From [Phialemoniopsis] sp. UDSM-2020 (lineage: Eukaryota; Ascomycota; Sordariomycetes; Thyridiales; Thyridiaceae): 64,000 bases of DNA. The DNA is taken from the NCBI GenBank assembly GCA_018873225.1, contig JAEILZ010000004.1, forward strand, positions 3,720,001 to 3,784,000, given 5' to 3'. The notes under the pieces are model-generated. The model saw only the letters and a list, made by a program, of their open reading frames with translations, was not told the origin of the DNA and made no database searches. The position numbers were made by a program, and so were the translations under genes. How positions within the stretch are numbered: the stretch's first letter is position 1; each line of letters opens with the position of its first letter. Shown here piece by piece: positions 45,199-57,765 of this stretch.

Positions 45199-47207
45199 CT
45201 TCCGCATCGCCGACAACCTCCCTACACCGCCACGCCACGAACCGGTCAGGCCGCACGAGCACTGCTCCTGATTCTTCCACCCCACGCAACGCCTCCCACT
45301 CGAAGTAAAAGTCTTCCCAGTCCTGTCGATACCCGATCGAATGCACTTCGATCGGCACGCCGCCCAGACCGGCCGACACCTTCGCCGCTGCGGCCCTCCA
45401 TACCTCTGCGCCGCCGATTCCTGTGAACAGAACAAACTTGCCGTGGCCGGCGATGTCGATTGTCGACTTGGGCGCGCTGGGCACGGATGTGTTGAGCCAT
45501 ACATGCGGCAGGCGCGAACCTGGGTACGTGTTACGATCGAGATACAGCACGGGATCCTCCGCGACGTGCGGCGGCGGGGCGTAGGGCTCGGCCTCGTCTG
45601 CGCTGACGACAGCGGTGCTGGAATACCGCTGGCCCATCTCGATGCCCAGGGCGTGGAACTCGTGGCGTGTTGCATGAATGGCCTCCTGGAAGGCCTTCCT
45701 GCGGGCTCGACCGTCTGGGCCGGGGATTTCGAGTTCGGATAGGATCTTTTTGCGTTCCGTTATGTCAGTTGGCGTCGCTCCGAGGGCTTCCCAGACCTGG
45801 AAGTGCTCGCGAAAGGCGCGGTTCGCCTGTCTGATGATGGCTTTGCCGACGGGTTGGCGCTCGGCGCTGTAGGTTGCCAGCAGGGACGGGTGTGCGAGGC
45901 CCTTGTGCACGTAGGCGACCTTCCAGGCCAGGTTGAAGGCGTCTTGGATGCAGGTGTTGGATCCCAGGCCGTTGAAGGGCGGGTGTCGGTGGACTGCGTC
46001 GCCGAGACAGAAGCTATCGAGCAGTATCAGCCAAAGCAATAGAGCTGATGAAGCATCCGTTATGACTTACATATTATCTCCATCATCGTACTTCTCAGCC
46101 ACAATCTCGTTGATAAACCACTTCGACACACCCAATATCTCCGCGGGAGTGTCGTCCCCAATCATCTCCCTTACTCTCTTCAAATACTCCTCTCGCGACG
46201 CGTGGTGCACGTCCTGTCCGTCCGTCCCTTGCTCCGGGAACAGGATGAACATCCACTCGTGCCACGGCTTGACCATGCGCACGAGCGCCATCCACCCGAA
46301 GGCCGGGTGCTCCCGGTCCGGCTGCATCACCCAATGCAGGTTTCCCCTACGCGAGTCGACCAAATGCGACAAGTCCGCACGCACAAGGACATTGATGGCT
46401 AAGCCGCCGCCAGGCTTCTTGACCAGGGGAATGTCGAGCTGCTTGACGACCTGGCTCTGCGCGCCGTCGGCGCCGAATAGGTAGCGCGTGCGTATGACGT
46501 ATTCGGCTCCCGAGAGCTTGTCGCGCACCGAGGCGGTAATCGTGCCGGAGCCGGCGTTGCGCGTGAACGATGTCAGAGTCGTGTCGAAGCGCACCTTGAA
46601 GCCTTTGTGGGTGGCGTGCCGGACGAGAACGGGCTCGAGGAGGGTCTGGGGCAGGTCTACTGGCGAGCAGGGGCTTGCGAGCTCGTAATCGCCCTTGCAA
46701 TGGCTGTTAGTACTACGAGGGGTTGGGCAAGAGGGTCCAGTATGTTCATACCTTGCGCCGCGGATCGTTTCCCCAGGAGAACATGCGTGCGTATTCGACG
46801 CCGGCCATGCTGTGACACCACCTCGTGTGGACCATGCAGTGGCCCTTGGACGAGACCTGCTCCATCTCTTGGTCGAGACCGATATCACGGAGGCATTCTA
46901 CGATGAAGTAGCATTAGCACATCAGTTGTTCACACCTAATTCCGGCGCAACGAGAGGACACACCTTGAGCAGCCATATTGGTGATGTGAGCCCGCGGCGT
47001 GTCAGCCGTGCCGGGCGCCGAGCTGATCATGAGGCCCTTCAACCCGTACGACGCGAGGAAACAGGCCAGAGAGGCCCCAGCCGGACCTGCGCCGACGATG
47101 AGGAACTCCGTCTCCAACACACCGTCAGCAGAGGTCTTCCCGCCTTCGGCTGGCGGTCCCGGCTTTCCATCTCCGGCCGGAGCCCGAAGGCTACCGTGCG
47201 TTGCCAT
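45134..47207 (-). CDS. FAD-dependent monooxygenase, phenol-hydroxylase/TfdB type
   Basis: Four exons: 47207-46964, 46897-46752, 46693-46071 and 46013-45134, phases 1/0/2, 630 residues. The FAD-binding Rossmann motif is at residues ~35-60 (FLIVGAGPAGASLACFLA). The DG-type motif LFGADGAQSQVVKQL lies in exon 3 and the GD motif (GDAVHRHPPFNGLGSNTCIQDAFNLAWK) opens exon 4. The C-terminal ~200 residues form the thioredoxin-like domain usual in the large aromatic hydroxylases such as 2,4-dichlorophenol 6-monooxygenase. It hydroxylates a phenolic ring with NAD(P)H and oxygen; substrate unknown. It is divergent from the alcohol dehydrogenase. Confidence 0.9.
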
Positions 47208-48524
47208 GACGGGAAACTTCCTCGGTCAAGCTATGGAGCGGAACGATGACGTTGTGTAAAATGTAGGAGGGGTCGCGTCAACTCGAGATGAGACGCGCAT
47301 CAATCTGTTGAACAGAGAGCCACGACGATCAAAGTCAGACGGTGAACTTCTCCAACGTCAGCCTCAATTTTTCGTTCCCCTTCTTATCCACTCCCATCGC
47401 GCCCATTACACAACCATTTGCAAGCTCTTGGTCAGCAGGGTCGTTCGACGTGTCGCGGCGGTGGGGCGGAGCTAGACCTTGTCCCCCCACCGGCTCCTAC
47501 CGAGATCCGCACAAGCCCCGGCAGTCGACCCCGGAAATTGGGGAGAATGCCACACCAGCACCCAGCACCCACGTCGCCATCTACCAAGCGTCAACATATA
47601 TGCAACAGGAGCAGAGCCTCGGTTTCATCTTGGACGTTAATGTTGACTCCACTGGCCCAAAATCTCCGCACCTCGTTTGTTGTTTCGCTTTCCAGTGAAG
47701 TCATCCGGACTTCGGCCGGATGCTGCCGAAATTGGGGTTGGCACGCAACCGACGGCATACTTTCTTTGACTCGAGGGTAATATGAATGACACCTGTCCTT
47801 GTATAATGCAGCAAGAAGACTATGGATGTTCAACAAGGCTCAAAAGGGCAAATGTAACCTCGCGATTGGTAGCTATTCGCCGGTTGGCTGATAACGGAAT
47901 GCAAAGTCGACTTGAAGCCACGAACGCACACTCAACTCAGACAGTCCTCCTTGCAGCATGCACCTGCAATTGCCTTCGGTGGCGGAAATGTTGAGGCACA
48001 AACGGTAATACCGCATGACACATGCATCAGCACGCATCGCGGCGAGAGCACCATTGATTAGCGACCATTCAAATGGTGCAAATACCTAGCAATCAAGTCA
48101 GCTTCTTCAGTATGAATATGGGTGAAAGGTCTGCCCGTATCTTCACCCAGCTTGGAACATGCCTCCTTAACGGCCTTTCGTCGTGCTGAGTCAACCTTGA
48201 CCGACTGCCTAGGCTGTGCTGACCACATTGTAAATTTCCTGTCGGAAGTTGACATAATCTCCGTACCATCTCAGTCACTGTCCGGGCCGTGTGGGAGAAT
48301 AGACACGGATAAGACGGACTAGTCACGATGTTGCATCGATAATCAAAAGAAGAATACGAATTCTCTCTTAAAACGCAAATTCCTCGTTCAGTACAGATAC
48401 TAATAAGGGTATAAATAATGCCGTGCATGTTGGTCATTGTCATGCAAGGCACGGCCGGCCAATATCACCACAGGCTTCAACCTACCACATATTTTCAAGG
48501 TCCTTAAGATACAGTTACGCCATC
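47208..48524. other. Divergent region, FAD monooxygenase and alcohol dehydrogenase
   Basis: 1.3 kb. C-rich tracts near 47.45-47.5 kb; no convincing gene. It should hold both promoters. Confidence 0.45.
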
Positions 48525-49544
48525 ATGCCTTCTTTTCGAGTATTTAAAGCAGGCAAGCCCGGCAACGTACAACCCGCGCAGACCACCAGGCCCCAGCTCG
48601 CAGGAGATCAGGTCCGCCTCCGCATCACCGCATCAGGCCTATGCGGCACGGACCTGCACTACTTGTCCGCCAACATGGTTCTAGGACACGAGGGTGCCGG
48701 AGTCGTAGAGGAGCTCGGCCCGTACGTCAAGCACCTCGAGCTAGGCGACCGCGTCGCCTGGGGCTACCAGACCGGCGCCTGCGGCGACTGTGACGAGTGC
48801 CTGGGCGGCCACGACAAATACTGCCCCGAGAGGCAGCTCTACGGCGAGGCCAACTTGGACCAGGGCAGCTTTGCCGAGGCGGCTGTCTGGAGCGAGAGCT
48901 TCTTGTTTCGGATACCGGACAACATCGCGGACGCGGACGCAGCGCCGCTCATGTGCGGCGGAGCGACCGTGTGGAACGCACTGCACAAGTACGGACTCAC
49001 CGCGGCCTCGGCCGTCGGGGTCGTTGGTCTTGGCGGACTAGGTCATCTCGCTGTTCAGTTCGCCTCCAAGATGGGGATGAAGGTCGCCGTCTTCTCGACG
49101 GACGCGACCAAAAAGGAAGCCGCTCTGGACATGGGCGCGACGGATTTCGTGGTGCTCGCCCAGGGCCAAGACAAGCTTCAAGTTGCCTCCTTGAGTTTGG
49201 ATGCTCTCCTCATCACGTCATCATCCGCTTCAATGAACTGGGACACATACCTTCCGTTGCTCAAGCCGCGAGCCACGATCATCCCTCTGACGGTGCACTC
49301 TGGCGACTTCAGCATACCGCAGTTCCCAATGATTGCAGCTGGGATCAGGGTCCAGGGGTCCGTCATTGCCTCGCGGCTCGAGATGAGGAAGATGCTATCA
49401 TTCGCCGCCCTTCACGGAGTTCGCCCAACAATCATAAAGTTTCCCTTGACTAAGGAGGGTATTGACAAGGCGATTGGAGTTTTGAGCTCGGGTCAGATGA
49501 GGTACCGAGGTGTCTTGGTCCCGGAGCAACAGTGTTCTGCTTGA
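48525..49544 (+). CDS. Zinc-dependent alcohol dehydrogenase (MDR family)
   Basis: One exon, 339 residues, ATG at 48525 (the frame is open upstream to 48423 but that ATG is unlikely). Catalytic zinc ligands: Cys in SGLCGTDLHY and His-Glu in LGHEGAGVVEELG. The structural zinc loop is GACGDCDECLGGHDKYC, with the four spaced cysteines. The NAD(P) site is VGVVGLGGLGHLAVQFA. The family oxidises primary or secondary alcohols or reduces aldehydes in the cytosol. Next to the FAD monooxygenase it may act on the same small-molecule route, an inference from position only. Confidence 0.92.
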   Translation: MPSFRVFKAGKPGNVQPAQTTRPQLAGDQVRLRITASGLCGTDLHYLSANMVLGHEGAGVVEELGPYVKHLELGDRVAWGYQTGACGDCDECLGGHDKYCPERQLYGEANLDQGSFAEAAVWSESFLFRIPDNIADADAAPLMCGGATVWNALHKYGLTAASAVGVVGLGGLGHLAVQFASKMGMKVAVFSTDATKKEAALDMGATDFVVLAQGQDKLQVASLSLDALLITSSSASMNWDTYLPLLKPRATIIPLTVHSGDFSIPQFPMIAAGIRVQGSVIASRLEMRKMLSFAALHGVRPTIIKFPLTKEGIDKAIGVLSSGQMRYRGVLVPEQQCSA

Positions 49545-50193
49545 TCAGAATCGTGTCTCGCATGTTATCTGATGTTGAACTTCGAAGTTGTTTCCAATAG
49601 GAAACATCATCTCGTTAGCCTCATAGAGACATTCCTTACTATATCGCTAGAAATGCAATAGGCCACTTGTTAGCGTGTCGTGGAAAAAATACTGATCTAG
49701 CCACATTCGAATTACATTTGGTATGTTGTTTCCGAACCAGTAGCTGTGCATGCGGCCTACAAAGGTGTCTATCTAGGAGCAGAGCTCAAACAAATCATGC
49801 ACTTCACGTCATTGGAAAAATACATCTGGAAGACGATGCTTTCATTCAGTACTTTCATATCTCAAAATAAAGCTCAAAAGTTGGGTATACGTGCGTGCGA
49901 ACTCAACCACAAGCAAACAGACAAAAGGAGTTTCGTCTCATCCGGAGCCGCGTGCAAACGCATACACCACGCAGCCCCCGTCATCAGGACAATTATTTCT
50001 CCACCTCTTCCCTTCTCTCCCCACACACATCGACCCATTCTTTCTCCGTCACACCTCAGGCTCGAGACGACAGAAAAGGGAAGGGGTATCTATGGGAGTG
50101 AGGGATCTGACAGAAGACATCCGCACAGCGCCGGTAGTCCCAAGCACCGTGCAAAGATCTCTCTGCCCAATCTCTCCACCATCTTCCCGCTCT
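49545..50193. other. Convergent 3' region, alcohol dehydrogenase and amino-acid permease
   Basis: 0.65 kb; frames here lack support. Terminator space, nothing else recognised. Confidence 0.45.
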
Positions 50194-52379
50194 TTAGATG
50201 AAGAACTGGTGGAACAGCCTCTTCCACGCGGGCATGGCCGCCATCTCGGCGCGGTAGGCGTGGATCTCGTCCCACGGCAGCTCGCGGCGGCCCGTGTCGA
50301 CGTCCATCTGCGACACGCTGAGCCAGCCCTGGCGCTTCCAGATGTAGCCGCAGATGTAGAAGAAGATGACGACGGGCAGGGCCAGGTACTGCTTGAAGAA
50401 GCCCTCGGCGTCGTTGACACCGCCGGAGGCGGGAGCGATGGCGGTGAATAGCTACAAAAGCAGCACGTCAGCATCACGTAGACAAAAGGGGACGGTAGTC
50501 CGGGGGGAAGAAGATTGTTGACTTACACTGGCCAGGAGCACAAGAATGCAAAGAATCAGACCGACCCACGAGCCGTAGACACCAAAGATGGCGCGGAAGG
50601 GGAGCTCGTCAAGGGTGTGGCCGTGGTACTTCCAGGCGGAGCGGAAGCGGATGTGGGCCAGGCAGATGGAGCCCCAGGTGAAGAGGGCGGCGAGACCGGA
50701 CAGGGCCTGCAGCCAGTCGAACACCTCGGGTCCGTTGTTGTTGACGTTGACGTAGCCGAGCAGACCGAAGGCCAGGAGGATGGAGACAGAGAAGAGCGGG
50801 CGGCCAGAGCGGTCGACATAGGTGAAGATCTTGGGGGCGTAGCCCTGCTGAGCGAGGGCAGTAAGGGTACGGGAGCCACCGTAGACGGCAGAGACACCGA
50901 TGGACAGGACGGAGATCAGGATGATGACGTTCATGAACGAGTCGAAACCCTTCAGGCCAGCATACTTGCCGACCAGGACGAAGGGGGAAGCGTGGACATC
51001 AGCGTAAGGGTTGGCACCGAGGAGAGCGTCATCGTTGGAGTTGATGAGCAGACCGACGAAGAACAGACCCAGGATGTAAAAGCTGTACGGCTACAAGTCA
51101 GTAAAAACGAAGCAAGGGGATCTCGAGGACGTCGCAGCAACGTACAGAGTGATACGCCAGAAGACCTGCTTGATGGCACTGGGGAGCGACTTGACAGGGT
51201 TGCGGGCCTCGGCAGCAGCCAGACCAACCAGCTCGGTACCACTGAAGGAGAAGGCAGCCGTCACGAAGATGGCGCAGAAACCGCGGAACCCGTTCTTGAA
51301 GGCACCAGGCTCGTACCAGAGTCGAGCACCCCAGTATTCGCTGTACTGACCGCTCGAGGGACCGCCGCCGAGGACGAGCACAAAGGCGATGATCATGAAC
51401 ACGCAAATGGCAATGAGCTTGAGCACCGAAGCCCAGAACTCCTCCTCTGCATAACCAAGGGTACCGAAGACGTTGATAATGACGATAGTGACCAAGAAAA
51501 CAGTAATCCACACGGCTAGCGAAGGAATCAAAGTTAGCATCGAGTTCACACACGACACGAGATCTCAATCGCATGGTCGAAGCTTACCGACAGATATATC
51601 AGGATTCCAATAGCCGACCGTGAGACCACAAACCGTAAGTTCCAGAGGGAGGACGACAGCCCATTGCATAACGTAGTTCCAGCCCATGGCGAAGCCCCAG
51701 GTGGGATCAATGAAGCGAACCGAGTACGTGTAGAAGCCACCAGAGACGGGGAACATGCAGGCCAGCTCACCAAGAGCGTAGACGACGTTGAACATCATGA
51801 TACCGATAATGAGGAAATCCAGGAAGACAGAGCCCGGGCCCTAAACGCCAATTGTGGTCAGCTCAAGGTGCACATAGCAAGCAGACGCGCGCGCGGATCA
51901 ATGGCCTGGGAGGGCGACAACCGCGCGGGTGTGCGCGCATGTGAATGTGAGGAGACACTTACACCCTTGTAAAGGGCGCTGCCAGAGCCGACGAAGAAAC
52001 CAGCACCAATAGAACCACCTGTGAGGAAGCGCAAAAACGGCCACGATCAGTCCTGGGCGCAAAATTGACAAGGGAAGAGGGATGGCACGCGGTGCGACAC
52101 CAGAAAGGACTTACCGATAGCAATCATCTGCAGGTGGCGACCGCGCATGCTGCGGTCAAGCTCGACGATGCCCTTGCCATACTCGCGCTTCTGGAAGGAC
52201 TTGAGGTTCAGACCATTGCGTGTCATCCAGTCCTCCTGGCGGACAGACTCGGCAATGTTGCGAGTCTCATGGGGGTGAAGGCCATCTTCGTAGCCGGGAA
52301 GCTCAGTCTTGACGCCATTGTCGACCGGCGCGGTGGTCTTGGGCGCGGCGGCGCCGTGCTCAATATCCTTTTCAGACAT
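50194..52379 (-). CDS. General amino-acid permease (Gap1-like, YAT family)
   Basis: Six exons: 52379-52115, 52018-51963, 51840-51588, 51515-51146, 51082-50527 and 50451-50194, phases 1/0/1/2/0, 585 residues. The cytosolic N-terminus ends in LDRSMRGRHLQMIAIGGSIGAGFFVGSG across the first splice, the canonical start of the first span. Then come GELACMFPVSGGFYTYSVRF, GWNYVMQW, EFWASVLKLIAI, FSFSGTELVGLAAAEARNP and SRTLTALAQQGYAPKIF; the C-terminus has the usual DVDTGRRE and LPWDEI. Twelve spans. A plasma-membrane proton symporter of broad amino-acid range. Gap1-type genes are normally under nitrogen control; a short upstream frame and GATA motifs lie in its long 5' region. Confidence 0.93.
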
Positions 52380-55300
52380 TGTTGTCGTTGTGCGACACAC
52401 TTGTTTCCCAGACAGAGGAGCTTTCTATGGGAGGTTGTCTGTGGCTTGTCGCAATGAGGGGACAGAACAGAAAGAGGACCAAGCTCAGGCAAAAGGGGGA
52501 CAGGCGGGAACCCTGGGTATTTAAAAAGATGCTACCTTGGGGATCTCTGTAGGCATGGACGGGATTTGGGTGGGGAGTGAAAGCAATATGAGGAGAGACT
52601 GGGGGGTAAAAACAGAGACGTGAGTGTGAGGGGTCAAAGCTCCTGACCCTGGGAGTACAATGGGCTGCCTTCGGTCGAATGTTATGTTTTGAGTTCGGCG
52701 GGAGCGAGAGATCGACGGCATCCACTGGGAGTGACTACTTGGGGTGGTGGAGGGGTGTGTGCGGACGCGGGACCCTATGAGATGTCCGGTGGCGGGTATG
52801 TCTCTGCCAGAGAGATTGCGCAGATGACGTTGTCACGGTGGGAGCGGGTCTAATCTACTCATGCATGGAAGGGAGCCAGCTCGTGCGATAGAAGCAATGG
52901 AAGGACTGTAGAACGCACGAGGAGGGCAGTGATGGGCGCGCGATGGGCATTCCGCGGTCCAATACGATGGCCGGGAGGCGTTGGAGTTTGCATCGCGTGC
53001 GGGAGAGTAAGCGATAGCGCCATTCGGGCGACACCTATCATCGGGCGGAGACGATGGAGACGATGCAAAAGAATGGGGACGGGGAGTTATTGATAGGAAG
53101 GCAGTGGGTGTGATGATGGACAAAGTGGAGGAGGCAAAGACCTGGTCTCAAAGAACCAGCTTCTTCGTCGGGCAGGTCGCGAAGAGGTGAAGACCTTAGG
53201 TGAAACAGTACTTACGGTTCACTTACATCCAGCATGCCATAAACAAGTACTGACTGCCGCCAAAATAGGCCACAAGACAGGCCAACGGAATACCGTACTT
53301 TTCTCACTCTAGGCGGGCGAAAGAGCGAGCGGGCGACAGTCACAGCGGGAATGGGCAACTGAGTGCAATCTCAAGCAGCCAAGACCATTGTCTGTCCTAT
53401 TGCGGCGCAGTGCTGATCTTGGCCTGTCCTGGGGTGCACCCCAATCGAGGTGTCGCCGAGTGAGTGGAGGACCTGGGGATAGTTGGAGTGGGTGTGGAGG
53501 AGGCACCGTTGACAGAGATTCTATGTGTCATGAAATGGCCTCGTTGCCTTCAGCTTTTCCACTTTACCCCAGGTTTGCCCTCGGTCGCCAAATCAGAAGC
53601 ATTCCGTTTCGATTCCGCACGTTTCTGGCCCGCAGCAAACCGAGGGGCAAAACAAAGAGAAAGAGAGACAAAGGGAGACGAGGTTTCTGTCGATGTGATG
53701 AGATGTGACTAGCGGACCACCGCCCTTGGCAGAGGGTAGTTACAAGCAATGTGTTGCGGGTATGGTGGAAGCTTGAATCCCTCGCGCCCCGGCCTGTCAC
53801 CATGCACCGCCAAGTCAGGTCAGCGGGTCCAAGCATCTTGGGTTTGATATCTGCGGCCGCCTGCGTAGCTCGGAAAACAGGGCTGGTATGGGCTGACGAG
53901 CTGATAAGAAGCAACAGGCGACATTGCAAGGGAAGGCTGATTGACACCCGACATTTTGTCCACGCCCGCCCGCCTGTCTGGAAATAACATGCCACCGATC
54001 ACTGATCTCAGGCGCCGTTAGTAGGGGCCGATGGCGTAAGAGCGCGCTTGCTATTAGCCCTCTTGCGACCTTATCAATGGCACCTGGTGGAGAAGGCTGT
54101 CGATCCTGGTTCATTTCGCTGAATGGAACCGCGATTGCCAGACTTCCAAAAGACATAACATGCTGTCAGGAAACGCCACTGAGAAAAAATAGCACTGATA
54201 GATAGTTGGAACGACCAAAAGTCAGTCCACCGCACGAGCGCCACAACGAATGTTGGAATCAGCGCGTGCATCGAGCATCGACAGAACAGACTGAAGGGAA
54301 ATGCGAAAGCGCCTTGGCAAACCGTCATACAAAAGTCTCCAGAGGACTTGCTAGGCCCAAGGAGGCATACTGGATGGCCAAGAAGCGTAAGGGTTGCCGT
54401 GGTCAAAAGGACGCGCCCCAGCGGTGCCAGTAGGCTAATCGAGGCGCCAACCCAAGGGAGGATAGGGTAGCCGATTCTTGAATCAACGACGTTGCAAAGA
54501 GCCCCCATCGGATGCGCATGACTGAGTGAGCGAGCCTCGGTCTTCCGTTCTGGCATCAGTGGTCCGTCACCAAGCAAGCGAGGGCTGAAGAATGGCGTGT
54601 TAGGTCGATGTTTTGGGTTGATTGAAGGGTGAAGGGAGGCCATGGAGTGAGGTCGTCAGGCTTGGTCATCATGTCTCGCTTGAGAACGCCCCTTTCGGGC
54701 GGCATTCATTCCTTCCAGTATGCTCTCAGTACCTAGTAAGTAAGTCTACCTGTGATCAATCTTTCCTCCCTCTGCCGCTCGAGCGTGGCTTCCTTAAAGT
54801 TTCATCGGGCGGAAGCCCGTGTGCGGGGTTGCCCAGTTGCCACGAGGGGATGCCGCTCTTCTGTGGCTTTCACATACAATACAATCTGTGTGTTTCAACA
54901 TTTCGCAGATATTCTTAGACGATGGAATGGCAGATCGCTGCAGAGATACGGCGTCGCAATCGCGATGCACACAATCTGGCCTGTTCAGTGTTTGATGATC
55001 CCTAGCAAACTGCCCTGCGCTGTCTCGGTGTTCTGATCCACAGCGGTCGTGCAGTGAACGGAGCATTTTCCAGTGGGGTAAGTCACCTAACAACGCCCAC
55101 CCCGGCCACCCTAGCACGGGTGTGGGGTACGCCCAGCGCCCCTAAGCTGAGTGGCGCCGGGACTTAATTCTCCAAGTATGGCAATACAGACCGCCAATCA
55201 CAGCCGGGTGAAGTCATCGAGCTCGTGCGACAGTGGTCGTTTGGTGGTGCCAGTGGGCTGCTCCAGGGGCTCCCATGACCACCTCCAGCATGCTTTTGCC

Positions 55301-57765
55301 CACCCGCTAACATATGCCGCTATTGCCGGATAAGGCACTGGACTGCCCGCCCTCTTTGACATGTACCGCTCTGCAGTCCCAGGGTGCTCCTAGCGGGCTC
55401 AGAGAGCCGGAAAGGTACTAATGCTCGGTTCACGGGTGATGGGTACTGACGTAAGAGGCGTTTGCTGGCGTGATGTTCAAAATCGACGACAAAGCAAGGA
55501 AGCGAGGGAGTCGGCATTGTGCAAAGTGCAAATCTTTGGTAAAACAGATAGATAGCTGTCTTGGCAGAGTCATCTATCTTCAATAGCGAGGGCGAGAGGA
55601 TCGTGAAGGATATTCGGACTGTAACCAATCCTACCCGACAAGCCGCCCGTTTGGTGGACATCTTGGATGGAAGGGGTGTGCAACTCTGGGTGCTGATGCG
55701 AGATTTTAGGGCAAGATCTGGGCATGCACAAATCATCCATCCGTGGGCATTCCGATGCCAAATGCTACTGGGGAGCGGCTTGGGTGGAACTGTAGATGGA
55801 TTTAATTTTGATTTTCTGGAACAGCACGAGAGAGCCCAACGCGTCCCAAACACAAAGCACCTTCCCTGCTGGGGAGCCGGCCTCCATTCTTTTCCGGTTG
55901 GTGTGTTTCGTGATGCTGGCCATGCACGCTGCTTGCGCTTAAGCGCGACGACGGACAACCGAAACCCATGGGCGGCGTAGCATGTCGCCATTTAAAGGCA
56001 ATTTTGAGGTGTGCCTGACAAACAACGGTTGGCATGAAGCAAGCGCCCGGCACACCATGGCGCAAATGCCAAGCGCCGTCAAACCTCCTGTGATTTGCAC
56101 AAAATTCCATACGAGGACGGTTTACCTAACCGACTCCACCACAGCACTTTACCACCTGCTCTATCAGTCCATGGCGCCGAAGTTAACCCTATCGGGATCC
56201 GGTCTAGGCCTCCTCGAGCCAAGACATGGCACACTTCTTTACAGTGGGTGCAGTGCAATACTTTTCCCCAAAGGGACACCGAGCCTCAACTTGCCTGTGA
56301 ATGGTACGGGTTTTGAAGCAGCGGGAGGGATGGCGGCCCACCTGATGTTTACTGCATCTTCAATTTCCGAATATGTACACATTTTTACAGCGTGCCTTTG
56401 CAACCGATTTGCTGGCTCTTGGCCCGCAGAATACGATACACACCCTCTTTCTCAGTTATTCCCGCACCCCCTGACCCCGTCGCATCTCCCTTCTCTGGTC
56501 CCTGGAAATCCCTGGGGGAAAGGGTCCCATTACTGCTACAGGGAGCCTTGAGCACCCATAGAAACGGGAAGGCAGTAGTGATTTTGATGACTTCCCGGGT
56601 ACCGAGGCGACTCCGCGCCCGGCCGGTCGGCTGCTGCCACGCTGGGAAGGAGGCGGCTCTTCACCGTCTCAGCATTTGCTCTGCCTTCCTCTTAAAGAAG
56701 ACGAGTACTTCCATGTGACTGGCGTATATGTATGTAATAAAGGGGGATTCGCACACGTGAGACTACGAGGCTTGGGAGCATCGTTTGGTCCTCAATGCAG
56801 CGCCGAGCCATGCCAAGGACTTCCAGACCATCGCTATCGGCTCCTCGCATAGCATCACGCCATAAGCCCAACAGTCATTTCAATACGCTGGGGAGGCCGC
56901 CCGAGCCTGCTTCAAGCAGACCCGTCTGCGCCCCCTTCACGCGCAAGACGAGGAGCCGATTGTGCACGCACACGGGAAAAGGTGTCTGCGGGTACCATCC
57001 ACTGTCTCCGTCGTGGTCCGCCGACAAGGCTGGCTTTACATCGTGACGCGGGTTGTTTTTGCGGCCCGTTAACTGTCACTGACTTGGCTTCTAGCCTCAG
57101 CCCTACGGTCGCAAACACTTGGCCCTGCATCGTCACTTGGCACCTTGGTGATTCGCGCAAGGATTGCAAGTCATTGTGCTGTAGTCCAACTTGGCTTTCT
57201 CTTGGGTAGCAAAAGCTAAGGCGGTAGTCCCGTTGCCCAGGCTCGGCGGACAAGACCTTGGCGATCTACCCCTGGCTAGCTAGGCATCGGCCCCTACCGA
57301 TGACCGAGAATGGATTTTCTCTAATTCCAATAACAGTCTCAAAACAACTCCCGCGGATTTGTAACAAGAGATTCCGAAAAGGCTTTGCAAAAGGACCGCG
57401 ACTGAGATATCTGGGGCGCGCCTCGGCTGCTTACGGCTTACCCCAGATGCTTGATGGAGACGCACTATTACGCGATAACATCCCCAGGCCTCTGCCTCGA
57501 GACGCGACGCTGTGGTTGACCCATCATGGGGTAAGTGTGGAAAATAGTATGTAATAGCGCTTGAATTCTCGGTCAACATAATGGGGTAAGGATAGAGTGT
57601 TCTGTTGGTTGTGATTAAGATGGCACTGTGAAACTTGGCACAGAAAGGCTTTGTGCTAGTGGGGGAAGAAACTGGCGATGGGCAGATGGTCTTAGGAAAA
57701 CCTTCAACAACCTCATACTTCGAAAAGAAGTCTCCTACCGCTCGTGGGAAGAGTAGAGTAAGGGC
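52380..57765. other. Gene-free region of 5.4 kb
   Basis: No frame here has splice support, a start context or a family pattern. The part next to the permease (52.5-52.75 kb, minus strand) is pyrimidine-rich with several CCCC/CTCC tracts, typical of fungal promoters. CTGATAAG near 53.9 kb is a possible AreA site. The remainder is neither clearly repetitive nor visibly mutated. It might hold a non-coding RNA, a distant promoter, or a decayed element. Confidence 0.5.
52521..52556 (-). promoter_or_regulatory. Short upstream open reading frame of the permease gene
   Basis: An ATG at 52556 opens an 11-codon frame (MPTEIPKVASF) that ends at 52521, about 140 bp before the main ATG. If transcribed it could lower translation of the permease. 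Confidence 0.3.

Noticed and set aside
50515..51519. Long plus-strand frame opposite the amino-acid permease
   Set aside because: Acidic repetitive product mirroring hydrophobic coding DNA; it crosses the permease introns.
53564..54643. Several 100-190-codon frames on the minus strand in the large gap
   Set aside because: They overlap in different frames, lack conserved motifs and have no intron logic.
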